This document shows positions 40,101-47,818 of a stretch of DNA of 64,000 nt, in pieces. Location of the stretch: positions 1-64,000 of the forward strand of contig CALUNW010000001.1 of NCBI GenBank assembly GCA_944322145.1. The letters run 5' to 3'. The position numbers and the translations under genes are program-made. The DNA is from an uncultured Atopobiaceae bacterium (GTDB lineage Bacteria; Actinomycetota; Coriobacteriia; Coriobacteriales; Atopobiaceae). Position 1 is the first letter of the stretch; each line of letters begins with the position of its first letter. The notes under the pieces were generated by a model. The model made no database searches, was not told the DNA's origin, and was given only the letters and a program-made list of their open reading frames with translations.

Positions 40101-40244
40101 ATCCTCCGTGTGGGCACAGGGCCCGCACAACCGTATCTGTCGGCCCCCGAGAGCATGTAAGTTTCCACGTAGACGCCACGATTCTAGGCACTGCAGGCAG
40201 CGACCATGACGACCGGGGCCCCGTTGTTCGAAAGGGGTCCACCT

Positions 40245-41447
40245 TTGAGTGAGATTCAGAACTCGTCCATCTTTGCGCTGGATGACATCTCCGACGAGGA
40301 GATGAACAACCTCATCGACGGCACCGTGACCGACTTCGACGAGGGCGATCTCGTCACCGGCACCGTCGTGAAGCTCGAGCGCGACGAGGTCCTGCTTGAC
40401 ATCGGCTACAAGTCCGAGGGCGTCATCCCGTCCCGCGAGCTCTCCATCCGCAAGGACGTCAACCCGGCCGACGTCGTCGCCCTGGGCGACGAGATCGAGG
40501 CCCTCGTTCTCCAGAAGGAGGACAAGGAGGGTCGTCTGGTCCTCTCCAAGAAGCGTGCCGAGTACGAGCGCGCCTGGAACGCCGTCGAGGAGAAGTTCAA
40601 CTCCGGCGAGACCGTCGAGGGCGAGGTCATCGAGGTCGTCAAGGGCGGCCTGATCCTCGACATCGGCCTGCGCGGCTTCCTGCCCGCCTCCCTCGTCGAC
40701 CTCCGTCGCGTCAAGGACCTCAACGCCTACCTCGGCACCCGCATCGAGGCCCGCGTCATCGAGATGGACCGCAACCGCAACAACGTCGTCCTCTCCCGCC
40801 GCGTCGTCCTCGAGGAGGCCCGCAAGGCCGAGCGCCAGGAGATCCTCTCCAAGCTCCAGGTCGGCATGCGCCTCAAGGGCACCGTCTCCTCGATCGTCGA
40901 CTTCGGCGCCTTCGTCGACCTCGGCGGCATCGACGGCCTCGTGCACATCTCCGAGCTCTCCTGGAACCACGTCAACCACCCCTCCGAGGTCGTCAAGGTC
41001 GGCCAGGAGGTCGAGGTCCAGGTGCTCGACGTCGACCTCAACCGCGAGCGCATCTCCCTCGGCCTCAAGCAGACCACCGAGGATCCCTGGCGCTCCCTCG
41101 TCAAGAAGTACCCCGTCGACGCCATCGTCGAGGGCACCGTCACCAAGCTCGTCACCTTCGGCGCGTTCGTCGACCTCGGCGAGGGCGTGGAGGGCCTCGT
41201 GCACATCTCCGAGATGGCCAAGCAGCACGTCGACCAGCCGTCCCAGGTCTGCGCCGTGGGCGACACCGTCCAGGTGAAGGTCATGGAGATCGACCTCGAC
41301 CGTCGTCGCATCTCCCTGTCCATGAAGGCCGCCGCCGAGACGCTCGGCACCGAGGTCGAGGTCAAGCCGCTCCCCGAGGGCGACAAGCCGGCCGAGGAGC
41401 CCGTCGAGGCTGAGGCCGAGACCGTGGCCGAGGTCACCGAGGAGTAA
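40245..41447 (+). CDS. rpsA: 30S ribosomal protein S1
   Basis: A 400-residue S1 homologue with four S1/OB RNA-binding domains, at roughly residues 30-100, 115-185, 200-270 and 285-355. The two best are GTVSSIVDFGAFVDLGGIDG and GTVTKLVTFGAFVDLGEGVEG with VHISE after each. The Glu-rich tail (EEPVEAEAETVAEVTEE) is disordered. The start is taken as TTG 40245 (Leu-Ser-Glu-Ile-Gln) because GAAAGGGG lies seven bases before it. An ATG at 40206 would add 13 residues unlike S1 proteins and has no SD. S1 helps load mRNA on the ribosome. A terminator follows. Confidence 0.93.
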   Translation: MSEIQNSSIFALDDISDEEMNNLIDGTVTDFDEGDLVTGTVVKLERDEVLLDIGYKSEGVIPSRELSIRKDVNPADVVALGDEIEALVLQKEDKEGRLVLSKKRAEYERAWNAVEEKFNSGETVEGEVIEVVKGGLILDIGLRGFLPASLVDLRRVKDLNAYLGTRIEARVIEMDRNRNNVVLSRRVVLEEARKAERQEILSKLQVGMRLKGTVSSIVDFGAFVDLGGIDGLVHISELSWNHVNHPSEVVKVGQEVEVQVLDVDLNRERISLGLKQTTEDPWRSLVKKYPVDAIVEGTVTKLVTFGAFVDLGEGVEGLVHISEMAKQHVDQPSQVCAVGDTVQVKVMEIDLDRRRISLSMKAAAETLGTEVEVKPLPEGDKPAEEPVEAEAETVAEVTEE

Positions 41448-41472
41448 GTCCTCCGCTTCATCTGATTTGCTG

Positions 41473-41502
41473 AGGGGTCGTCCGTGCGGGCGACCCCTTC
41501 TT
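41473..41502 (+). terminator. rpsA terminator
   Basis: GGGGTCG pairs with CGACCCC around a 10-nt loop, with TTCTT following. It begins 26 nt after the rpsA stop. Confidence 0.75.
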
Positions 41503-41514
41503 GTACCCAGCGGG

Positions 41515-41598
41515 GGAGGGCGAGAAGGTCCGGCGCTCAGACAGTCCTCGCCGCAAAGGGCGCGGCTGCGGAACTCGCGGCGGACCTTCTCGCCCTCC
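41515..41598. repeat. Palindromic repeat with CTCAGACAG core, upstream of the M42 peptidase
   Basis: Perfect 18-nt arms (GGAGGGCGAGAAGGTCCG at 41515-41532 and its complement at 41581-41598) enclose a 48-nt core that aligns with the gltB core (GCGCTCAGACAG at the left, GAACTCGCGG at the right). Only the inner AAGGTCCG of the arm is shared with the gltB copy; the outer arm is different yet still perfectly matched. Confidence 0.9.
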
Positions 41599-41621
41599 GT
41601 CGAGCTTGAGAGGAGAGTCCC

Positions 41622-42677
41622 ATGACTCACGACATCGACAAGGACTACCTGCTTCGCTTGCTACGCGAGTGCGTGGAGGTGGAGAGTCCCGTCGGGTATT
41701 ACCCAGAGGCTCACGAGTGGCTGCGAGAGACGCTCGCCGAGATGGGCTACGAGATGACCGTGGACAACAACGCCACGGCCTACGTGCGCGTCTGTGGCAA
41801 GAGTTCCGAGAAGGTCGTGTGCCTGGGGGCCCACCTCGACACGATCGGCCTCGTCGTACGCGGCATCAACGATGACGGCACCCTGCGCGTCCGCCAGCTC
41901 GGCGGCATCAACTACCACAGCATCGAGGGCGAGACCTGCCTCGTGCACTGTCGCGACGGCCGCGCGGTGGCCGGCCAGGTCATATGCGACCACCACTCCA
42001 CCCACGTCTTCGATGACGCGCGCTCGCGCGAGCGCACCGAGGACACCATGGCCGTGAGCCTCGTGGCGGACGTCGCCAGCGCCGAGGACGCCCGCGCGCT
42101 CGGCGTCACCGAGGGTGCCATCGTGGGCATCGACCCCCACTTCGAGCGCTTCGACAACGGCTACGTCATCAGCCGCCACATCGACGACAAGGCGGCCGTC
42201 GCCGTCCTTCTCGACGTGCTGCGCTGGCTGGCGCAGACGGGGGAGCGCCCCGCCTATGACACGCTCTTCGCCTTCCCGATCTACGAGGAGATAGGCCGCG
42301 GAGGCTCGTGGGTGCCCGACGAGGTGGACGAGTACGTGGCCGTGGACATCACGCTCATCGGCCCGGACTACGCGGGCTCCGACGAGCACTCCGTGGGCGT
42401 CATCTGCTCCGATGCCAAGGGCCCCTACGACTGGGGGCTCACCAACACGCTGATCGCGTGCGCCCAGGAGGCCTGCACGCCGGGGCGCTGGAACACCCAG
42501 GTCTGCTTCCACTACTCCACCGACGCCAACGCCGCCGCCCTGCACGGCAACGACATCGCTGCCGGCGCCTTCGGCATGGCCTGCATGAACTCGCACGGCC
42601 GGGAGCGCTGCCACGTGGACGCGCTCGTCGAGACCGAGCTCCTTGCCCGCGCCTACGTGATGGGCTGCGGACGCTAG
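41622..42677 (+). CDS. M42-family metallopeptidase
   Basis: A 351-residue M42 aminopeptidase (glutamyl aminopeptidase/endoglucanase-like), a cytosolic dinuclear metal enzyme that usually forms dodecamers and trims peptides. Metal ligands are recognisable as His71/Asp73 in LGAHLDTIGLV, Asp in SRHIDDKAAVAVLLD, Glu pair in FPIYEEIGRGG, Asp in IGPDYAGSDEH and His near HYSTDANAAALHG. ATG 41622 follows GAGAGGAGAG. It lies between rpsA and a small zinc-ribbon membrane protein with no obvious partner. Exact peptide specificity cannot be told. Confidence 0.88.
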   Translation: MTHDIDKDYLLRLLRECVEVESPVGYYPEAHEWLRETLAEMGYEMTVDNNATAYVRVCGKSSEKVVCLGAHLDTIGLVVRGINDDGTLRVRQLGGINYHSIEGETCLVHCRDGRAVAGQVICDHHSTHVFDDARSRERTEDTMAVSLVADVASAEDARALGVTEGAIVGIDPHFERFDNGYVISRHIDDKAAVAVLLDVLRWLAQTGERPAYDTLFAFPIYEEIGRGGSWVPDEVDEYVAVDITLIGPDYAGSDEHSVGVICSDAKGPYDWGLTNTLIACAQEACTPGRWNTQVCFHYSTDANAAALHGNDIAAGAFGMACMNSHGRERCHVDALVETELLARAYVMGCGR

Positions 42678-42764
42678 AGAGGGCGCGTCCTTCTCGTCCG
42701 CATGCATACGCTGCGCGGCAAACGGGTAAGAGTTCAGAGTTGATAGAGACGAGAAGGGGAGAGC

Positions 42765-43175
42765 ATGGCATCGGGCAACTGGCAGCGCAAGATGATGGAG
42801 TGGCTTCAGGGCAGGCAGGGCCCCGACGACCTCGCGGTCTTCTCGATGAACCTCGCGATCGTCGTCGTGGTCGTGAACCTCTTTGCGCGGGTGAGCTGGC
42901 TCGGGTGGGTCGCGCTCGTGCTCATCGCCTACTCGATGTTCCGCATCCAGTCCAAGAACCTCGGCAGCCGCGCCCGGGAGAACGAGGCCTTTCTCAAGGC
43001 GCTCGGCCCGGCGCGCCCCTGGGTCCAGAACCCCCGCGCCGCCTGGGCGGAGCTGCGCGCCTACAAGCACGTGAAGTGCGCCTCCTGCAAGCAGCGGGTC
43101 CGCGTGCCGCGCGGCAAGGGCAAGCTCCGCGTCACCTGCCCGCGCTGCAAGACCAAGTTCGAGGTCAGGTCGTAG
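42765..43175 (+). CDS. Small membrane protein with C-terminal zinc ribbon
   Basis: A 136-residue protein. Residues about 26-56 are hydrophobic (VFSMNLAIVVVVVNLFARV, then WVALVLIAYSMF) and should form two membrane helices. The C-terminal third is a CxxC...CxxC zinc ribbon: CASCKQRVRVPRGKGKLRV with CPRCKTKFEV. Similar short proteins are common in Coriobacteriia and their role is unknown. ATG 42765 follows AGAAGGGGAGAG. It is separated from its neighbours by 80-90 nt. Confidence 0.75.
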   Translation: MASGNWQRKMMEWLQGRQGPDDLAVFSMNLAIVVVVVNLFARVSWLGWVALVLIAYSMFRIQSKNLGSRARENEAFLKALGPARPWVQNPRAAWAELRAYKHVKCASCKQRVRVPRGKGKLRVTCPRCKTKFEVRS

Positions 43176-43208
43176 GGACCGCTCGCAGAGAGCCGCCGTC
43201 GGGACAAG

Positions 43209-43255
43209 CCTCCCCGTGCTATCGTTGTTCCATCTGAACAGCGCTCACGGGGAGG
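43209..43255 (+). promoter_or_regulatory. Inverted repeat enclosing the Shine-Dalgarno site of the NMT1-type binding protein
   Basis: CCTCCCCGTG (43209-43218) pairs perfectly with CACGGGGAGG (43246-43255). The right arm contains the SD GGGGAGG of the gene starting at 43263. If the transcript begins upstream of 43209, the folded leader would hide the ribosome site. Whether it does depends on the start point, which I cannot place. Confidence 0.5.
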
Positions 43256-43262
43256 TTTTCTC

Positions 43263-44312
43263 ATGCTCGACAGAAGGAAGTTTCTGACGGTCGCCGGCGC
43301 CGGCGCGGCTTCGCTCGCCCTCGCTGCCTGCAACGGCTCGACCGAGCCCACTGACGACGAGGAGCCGGCCGACGAGCAGCCCGCCGCCGACGAGCAGCCC
43401 GCCGAGCCCGTCGCGGTGCGCGCCGTCGCCCTCAAGGGCCCCACCGCCATGGGCCTGGTGCGCTTCATGAGCGAGGTCGACAACGGCAACCTCGCTGACA
43501 ACGACTACTCCTTCGACATCGTGGCCTCCCCGGACGAGGTCACCCCGCTCGTGGCCAAGGGCGAGGTCGACATCGCGGCGGTGCCCGCCAACCTCGCCTC
43601 GGTCCTCTACAACAAGACCGAGAAGGGCGTGCGCGCCATCGCGATCAACACCCTCGGCGTGCTCTACATCTGCGAGCTCGGAGACACGGTGCACAGCGTC
43701 GCCGACCTCAAGGGCAAGACGATCTACGCCTCCGGCAAGGGCTCCACGCCCGAGTACGGCCTGCAGTACGTGCTCGAGAAGAACGGGCTCGTCGTGGGCA
43801 CGGACGTGCAGATCGAGTGGAAGAGCGAGCACGCGGAGTGCGTGCAGGCGCTCGCGATGTCCTCCGGGCCGGCCGTGGCCATGCTGCCCCAGCCCTTCGT
43901 GACCACCGCCCAGGCGCAGAACGACCAGATCCGCGTGGCGCTCGACCTCACCGAGGAGTGGGACGCCGTCCAGACCGGCGACGAGCAGAGCACCATGATC
44001 ACGGGCGCCGCCATCGTGCGCGCCGCCTTCGCCGACGAGAACCCGGCCGCCGTCGACGCGTTCCTCGAGCACTACGCCGAGTCCGTCGACTTCGTGAACG
44101 AGAGCGTCGAGGAGGCCGCCGAGCTCGTGGGCAGCTACGACATCGTTGCCGCCCAGGTGGCGCAGAAGGCCATCCCGGAGTGCAACATCGTCTGCATCAC
44201 CGGCGATGAGATGGCCGAGAAGCTCTCGGGCTACCTCGACGTCCTGGCCGAGCAGAACCCGCAGGCCGTGGGCGGCGCCGTCCCGGGCGACGACTTCTAC
44301 TACGGTGCCTAG
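43263..44312 (+). CDS. NMT1/SsuA-type ABC transporter substrate-binding lipoprotein
   Basis: A 349-residue binding protein of the NMT1/THI5/SsuA group, which binds sulfonates, nitrate, taurine or thiamine precursors. The N-terminus has Tat-like RRKFL (residues 4-8) and lipobox LAAC with Cys23, then an acidic Glu/Ala/Pro-rich linker (residues 27-48) before the folded domain. Typical blocks are LVAKGEVDIAAVPANLASVL and DLKGKTIYASGKGSTPEYGL. It begins a three-gene transporter operon; the stop overlaps the permease start (TAGTG). Ligand is undetermined. Confidence 0.87.
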   Translation: MLDRRKFLTVAGAGAASLALAACNGSTEPTDDEEPADEQPAADEQPAEPVAVRAVALKGPTAMGLVRFMSEVDNGNLADNDYSFDIVASPDEVTPLVAKGEVDIAAVPANLASVLYNKTEKGVRAIAINTLGVLYICELGDTVHSVADLKGKTIYASGKGSTPEYGLQYVLEKNGLVVGTDVQIEWKSEHAECVQALAMSSGPAVAMLPQPFVTTAQAQNDQIRVALDLTEEWDAVQTGDEQSTMITGAAIVRAAFADENPAAVDAFLEHYAESVDFVNESVEEAAELVGSYDIVAAQVAQKAIPECNIVCITGDEMAEKLSGYLDVLAEQNPQAVGGAVPGDDFYYGA

Positions 44313-45103
44313 TGCCGAGGGCGGGCGAGAAAAACCCTGAGACCGGCGGGCGCCTCAGAACCTGGGGCGTCCGCCTTCTTGCCGTGGCGTTCTGGCTCGC
44401 GGCGTGGCAGCTCGCGGCCTGGGCCATCGACGCCCGCATCATCCTCGTGGGCCCCCTCGAGGTGCTCGCGCGCCTCGGCGAGCTCGCGGCCACGGAGGAG
44501 TTCTGGCTCTCCGTGGCCACCTCGCTCGGGCGGATAGGTCTCGGGTTTCTTGCCGGCGTGGTCGGCGGCGTGCTCCTCGCTGCGCTCGCCAGCCGCGTGC
44601 GCGCGGTCCGCGAGCTGCTCGCCCCGGTGATGGGCGCCCTCAAGGCCGTCCCGGTGGCCTCGTTTGTGATCCTCGTGCTGCTGTGGGTCTCCTCGAGCGA
44701 GCTCTCCGTCGTCATCTCCTGGATCATGGCGCTGCCGATCGTCTACACCAACGTCTGCGAGGGCATCGCCCAGACCGACGCGGGCCTGCTCGAGATGGCC
44801 GACGTCTTCGGGCTCACCGGCCTCGACCGCGTGCGCCTCGTCTACCTCTCGCGCGTGCTGCCGTACTTCCGCGCCGCAGCGTCGCTCGCGCTCGGCCTCT
44901 CGTGGAAGGCGGGCATCGCGGCCGAGGTAATCGGCCTGCCCGACCTCACGATCGGCGAGCACCTCTACGACGCCAAGGTCTACCTCGACACCCCGAGCCT
45001 CTTCGCATGGACCGTCGCCATCGTCGTGGTGTCGGTCGTCCTCACCGCGGCGGTCGACCGCGCGCTCGACGCCGGCCTGCGTCGCTGGGAGGCGCGGCCA
45101 TGA
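44312..45103 (+). CDS. ABC transporter permease (SsuC/TauC type)
   Basis: A 263-residue inner-membrane permease with about six helices, starting RLLAVAFWLAAWQLAAWAI. The EAA-like loop is GLDRVRLVYLSRVLPYFRAA about two thirds along. GTG 44312 overlaps the preceding stop by one base and no separate SD is seen, so translation should be coupled. It ends in ATGA with the ATPase start. Together the three genes form one importer. Confidence 0.85.
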   Translation: MPRAGEKNPETGGRLRTWGVRLLAVAFWLAAWQLAAWAIDARIILVGPLEVLARLGELAATEEFWLSVATSLGRIGLGFLAGVVGGVLLAALASRVRAVRELLAPVMGALKAVPVASFVILVLLWVSSSELSVVISWIMALPIVYTNVCEGIAQTDAGLLEMADVFGLTGLDRVRLVYLSRVLPYFRAAASLALGLSWKAGIAAEVIGLPDLTIGEHLYDAKVYLDTPSLFAWTVAIVVVSVVLTAAVDRALDAGLRRWEARP

Positions 45104-45723
45104 GCGGGGAAGCCTTCGAGCTGCGCGGGGTCGAGAAGAGCTATGGGGATCTCTCGGTCCTCTCGGGCGCCACGGCGCGCTTCGAGGCCGGCTGCGCCCA
45201 CGTGCTCATGGGTCCCTCGGGCGCCGGCAAGACCACGGTGCTGCGCCTCCTGGCCGGGCTCGAGGCGCCGGACGCCGGCTCGGTCGCCTGTCCCGCGGGC
45301 GCGCGCCTGGCGATGACCTTCCAGGAGGACCGCCTGCTCGACAACCTCACCGCCACGGCCAACGTCCGCCTGCCCCACGCCCGCCTGCGCGGCGCCGCCC
45401 TCGAGGCGTTTCTCGTCCGCGAGCGCGCCGCCCTCGCCGCGGTGGGGCTGCCCGTCGACTGCCGCCCCGTCCGCGAGCTCTCCGGCGGCCAGCGCCGCCG
45501 CGTGGCCATCCTGCGCTGCGTCCTCGCCGACGCCGACGCGCTTCTCTTCGACGAGCCCCTCAAGGGCATGGACGACGCAACGATCGCCCAGGTCATGGAC
45601 TACGTCACGCCGCTTCTCGCAGGCAAGACCGTCCTCTGGGTCACCCACGACCCGCGCGAGAAGGACCTCCTTCCCAACCCCGTCCTCTGGACGGTCCGCG
45701 ACGGCAACGTGTTTAAACTGTGA
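45100..45723 (+). CDS. ABC transporter ATPase (SsuB/TauB type, short)
   Basis: A 207-residue ATPase. Walker A GPSGAGKTT is at residues 38-46, Q-loop TFQEDRLLDNLT at 73-84, signature LSGGQRRR at 127-134, Walker B ALLFDEP at 147-153 and VTHDPREKD near the end. It is shorter than the family's usual 240-260 residues and stops soon after the switch His region, but every catalytic motif is present. ATG 45100 overlaps the permease stop by four bases. Confidence 0.88.
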   Translation: MSGEAFELRGVEKSYGDLSVLSGATARFEAGCAHVLMGPSGAGKTTVLRLLAGLEAPDAGSVACPAGARLAMTFQEDRLLDNLTATANVRLPHARLRGAALEAFLVRERAALAAVGLPVDCRPVRELSGGQRRRVAILRCVLADADALLFDEPLKGMDDATIAQVMDYVTPLLAGKTVLWVTHDPREKDLLPNPVLWTVRDGNVFKL

Positions 45724-45746
45724 GGGTTCGGACTGACCTGCGGCAG

Positions 45747-45822
45747 GGGTGGGACGACATACCCCATCTGCTCAGACAGCTTGCTGCGCAAGAACTCGCA
45801 TCTGAGGTATGTCGTCCCACCC
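45747..45822. repeat. Palindromic repeat with CTCAGACAG core (first of an inverted pair)
   Basis: Perfect 17-nt arms starting GGGTGGGACGACATACC (45747-45763; complement 45806-45822) hold a 42-nt core with GCTCAGACAGCTTGC and AAGAACTCGC. The palindrome CCCTTCGGAAGGG joins it to the next element. Confidence 0.9.
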
Positions 45823-45829
45823 TTCGGAA

Positions 45830-45906
45830 GGGCGCCCCGACATACCTTCATCCGCGAGTTCTTGCGAAGCAAGCTGTCTGAGCGGGGAAGGTATGTCGGG
45901 GCGCCC
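45830..45906. repeat. Palindromic repeat with CTCAGACAG core (second, inverted)
   Basis: Perfect 19-nt arms GGGCGCCCCGACATACCTT (45830-45848; complement 45888-45906) hold the same core in reverse orientation (GCGAGTTCTTGCGAAGC then AAGCTGTCTGAGC). Arms of the two neighbours share only GACATACC. It ends 49 nt before coaE. Confidence 0.9.
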
Positions 45907-45955
45907 CGCCCCAGCATGTGCGATGATAGACAGTGCTGAAACGAAGGGAGTCTAC

Positions 45956-46630
45956 ATGCACGTTATCTATCTGGCGGGCGGGATCGCGTCCGGCAAGTCG
46001 ACCGTCGCGCGCATCTTCGAGGAGCTCGGCGCCGTCAGGATCGATCTCGACGATCTCTCGCGCGAGGCGCTGGCCCCCGGCTCGCCGATCCTGCCGCAGA
46101 TCAAGGCGGCCTTTGGCGATGACGTCATCAACCCCGTGGGCGGCGTGAAGCGCGAGCTGCTCGCCGAGCGCGCCTTCGCCACCACCGAGCGCACGGTCAC
46201 GCTCGAGGAGATCGAGCTGCCGCTGATCGACGAGCTGCTGCGCGCCCGCGTGGCCGCCCTCGCCGATCAGGAGCGTGCCGAGCGCGAGAAGGACCCGGAG
46301 GCGGCCGAGAAGGTCGTGGTCGTCGAGGTCCCGCTGCTCGATCGCATGCGCGGCTCCTTCGACATGGCCGACGAGATCATCGGCGTCGTGTGCCCCGCGC
46401 CCGCCCGCCGCGCCCGCGCGGCGCAGCGCGGCATGGACCCCCGCGACTTCGACCGCAGGCTTCACCAGCAGCCCACCGAGGCCTACATCAAGGCGCACAG
46501 CAGCTTCGTCTTCAACAACATCCACACCGCCGACGTCTTCGACCAGGAGATTCGCGACTGGTGGCACGAGCGCGAGCAGCAGGGCTGGCACAACGTGCCC
46601 AAGAGGGGGCGTGCGGGTGCCCAGGCATAG
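45956..46630 (+). CDS. coaE: Dephospho-CoA kinase
   Basis: A 224-residue kinase for the last step of coenzyme A synthesis, phosphorylating the ribose 3'-OH of dephospho-CoA. P-loop GGIASGKST lies at residues 8-16, IDLDDLSREAL follows, and the CoA-binding VVVEVPLLDRM region is in the middle. ATG 45956 follows GAAGGGAG; the frame extends back through the palindromic pair but that part is not protein-like. The end overlaps the lytic transglycosylase start. Confidence 0.92.
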   Translation: MHVIYLAGGIASGKSTVARIFEELGAVRIDLDDLSREALAPGSPILPQIKAAFGDDVINPVGGVKRELLAERAFATTERTVTLEEIELPLIDELLRARVAALADQERAEREKDPEAAEKVVVVEVPLLDRMRGSFDMADEIIGVVCPAPARRARAAQRGMDPRDFDRRLHQQPTEAYIKAHSSFVFNNIHTADVFDQEIRDWWHEREQQGWHNVPKRGRAGAQA

Positions 46631-47219
46631 CCGACCCGAGCGGCTCTGGCGCTGGTACCGCGTCATACCGCTCGTTCTTCTCGCCCTGACGCTGGCGTTT
46701 TCCGCCGGGCTGGCGGCGGCCCCGCTCGAGTGGGTGCGCTCAGTCGCCTACCCGGTGGAGCACGTGCAGACGATCGAGGACGCCGCCGCGCGCCACGGCG
46801 TCGACCCCGACCTCGTGTGCGCCGTGATCAAGTGCGAGTCGGGCTGGGACGAGGGCGCGGTCTCGCACGCCGGCGCCGTGGGCCTCATGCAGGTCATGCC
46901 CGCGACGGCGGAGAGCCTGAACGGCCTGGGACTGGTGAGTGCCGCGGACTATGACCCCGCCGCGCTCACAGACCCCGTGGTGAACATCGAGTACGGCTGC
47001 GCCTACCTGGGCTATCTTCAGACGCACCTCTCGAGCCTCGACGAGGTCATAGCCGCCTACAACGCCGGCATCGGCACCGTCCAGGGCTGGATCGCGGACG
47101 GCGCGACCCTTCCCGGGGGCATCGAGTACGCCGAGACGCGCGCCTACCTCGAGCGGGTCCGCGCGGCATACGAGGGGTATCAGCGGAGCTATCCGGAGGG
47201 CTTGACGCCCGCGGAGTAG
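46617..47219 (+). CDS. Membrane-anchored lytic transglycosylase
   Basis: A 200-residue SLT-domain protein that cleaves peptidoglycan glycan strands. A membrane anchor or signal segment (VIPLVLLALTLAFSAGLAAA, residues 17-36) leads into the goose-lysozyme-like domain: catalytic Glu74 in IKCESGWDEG, then GAVGLMQVMPATAES, YGCAYLGYL and VIAAYNAGIGTVQGW. GTG 46617 has GAGGGGG six bases upstream and overlaps coaE by 14 nt. Overlap with coaE is common for SLT genes in this class. Confidence 0.88.
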   Translation: MPRHSRPERLWRWYRVIPLVLLALTLAFSAGLAAAPLEWVRSVAYPVEHVQTIEDAAARHGVDPDLVCAVIKCESGWDEGAVSHAGAVGLMQVMPATAESLNGLGLVSAADYDPAALTDPVVNIEYGCAYLGYLQTHLSSLDEVIAAYNAGIGTVQGWIADGATLPGGIEYAETRAYLERVRAAYEGYQRSYPEGLTPAE

Positions 47220-47228
47220 GCGGCGTCG

Positions 47229-47495
47229 CTACTTGTAGACTTCGCGCCGATGGCCGACCTTGATCGCCTCGATGACGAGACGGCCGTCGTCGAGACGGCA
47301 CAAGAGCCGGTAGTCACCGATTCGATAACGCCAGAGTCCGGGCTTGTCGCCGACGAGGGACTTGCCATGCGCCCTTGCGTCGGCGCAGCCCTCCAGGTTC
47401 TTCTCGACCCAGGCGATCAGCGTTCTGCGCACGAATGGGTCCAGCTTCTTGAGCTGTCGGAGCGCGCCGGAGGTGAACTCGACCCTCCAGCTCAT
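47229..47495 (-). CDS. RelE/ParE-family toxin
   Basis: An 88-residue protein of the RelE mRNA-interferase superfamily. The N-terminus WRVEFTSGALRQLKKLD and the core GLWRYRIGDYRLLCRLDDGRLVIEAIKVGHRREVYK are characteristic. The basic residues Arg/Lys and the C-terminal Tyr match the RelE/StbE catalytic arrangement. It starts in a four-base ATGA overlap with the antitoxin gene. Its 3' end lies nine bases from the convergent lytic transglycosylase stop. Lower GC than neighbours at several codons hints at acquisition. Confidence 0.88.
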   Translation of the reverse strand: MSWRVEFTSGALRQLKKLDPFVRRTLIAWVEKNLEGCADARAHGKSLVGDKPGLWRYRIGDYRLLCRLDDGRLVIEAIKVGHRREVYK

Positions 47496-47707
47496 AGGCC
47501 GAGCTCGCTTTTCACCTCATCAAGCGTGTATCGCACGCCATCGTCCTCGGCAATCGCCTTCTCGAGCTCCTGGACGTCAAGGAAGTCCTCGATGCGCTCC
47601 ATGATTGACTCTCGCGCAAACTCCGAGAACGTCTTGCCCTCGAAGGCGGCAAACCTCTTCGCGACCTCGGCCTCGCCGTCGCTCATGCGTATCGTCAGTG
47701 TGGCCAC
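47492..47707 (-). CDS. RelB-type ribbon-helix-helix antitoxin
   Basis: A 71-residue protein. The N-terminal strand and helices (LTIRMSDGEAEVAKRFAAFEG, KTFSEFARESIMERIED) form a ribbon-helix-helix DNA-binding domain, and the C-terminal VRYTLDEVKSELGL segment should wrap the toxin. GTG 47707 follows AAGGAGG at the right spacing; the frame extends upstream without protein character. It precedes and overlaps the toxin, the standard order. A perfect palindrome 19 nt upstream is a likely autoregulatory site. Confidence 0.85.
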   Translation of the reverse strand: MATLTIRMSDGEAEVAKRFAAFEGKTFSEFARESIMERIEDFLDVQELEKAIAEDDGVRYTLDEVKSELGL

Positions 47708-47725
47708 GGATCCTCCTTCTCTGGT

Positions 47726-47740
47726 GAATACAATGTATTC
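47726..47740. promoter_or_regulatory. Probable antitoxin operator
   Basis: GAATACAATGTATTC is a perfect palindrome with a central A, overlapping TATAGAATACATTG on the minus strand where a -10 box would lie. Ribbon-helix-helix antitoxins usually bind such sites to repress their own operon. Confidence 0.65.
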
Positions 47741-47818
47741 TATACCCGGGAACGGCACGTGGCAACGCGACTCGGTCAAGAGGAGATAAGAGCGCAGTCA
47801 GTCGGAAGTGCGGCGTCG

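Noticed and set aside
40206-40244. ATG start for rpsA at 40206
   Set aside because: It adds 13 residues that include the SD region of the TTG start and has no SD of its own. The alternative cannot be fully excluded.
45809-45955. N-terminal extension of coaE through the palindromic pair
   Set aside because: The added residues are repeat-derived, the P-loop would be far from the start, and ATG 45956 has a good SD.
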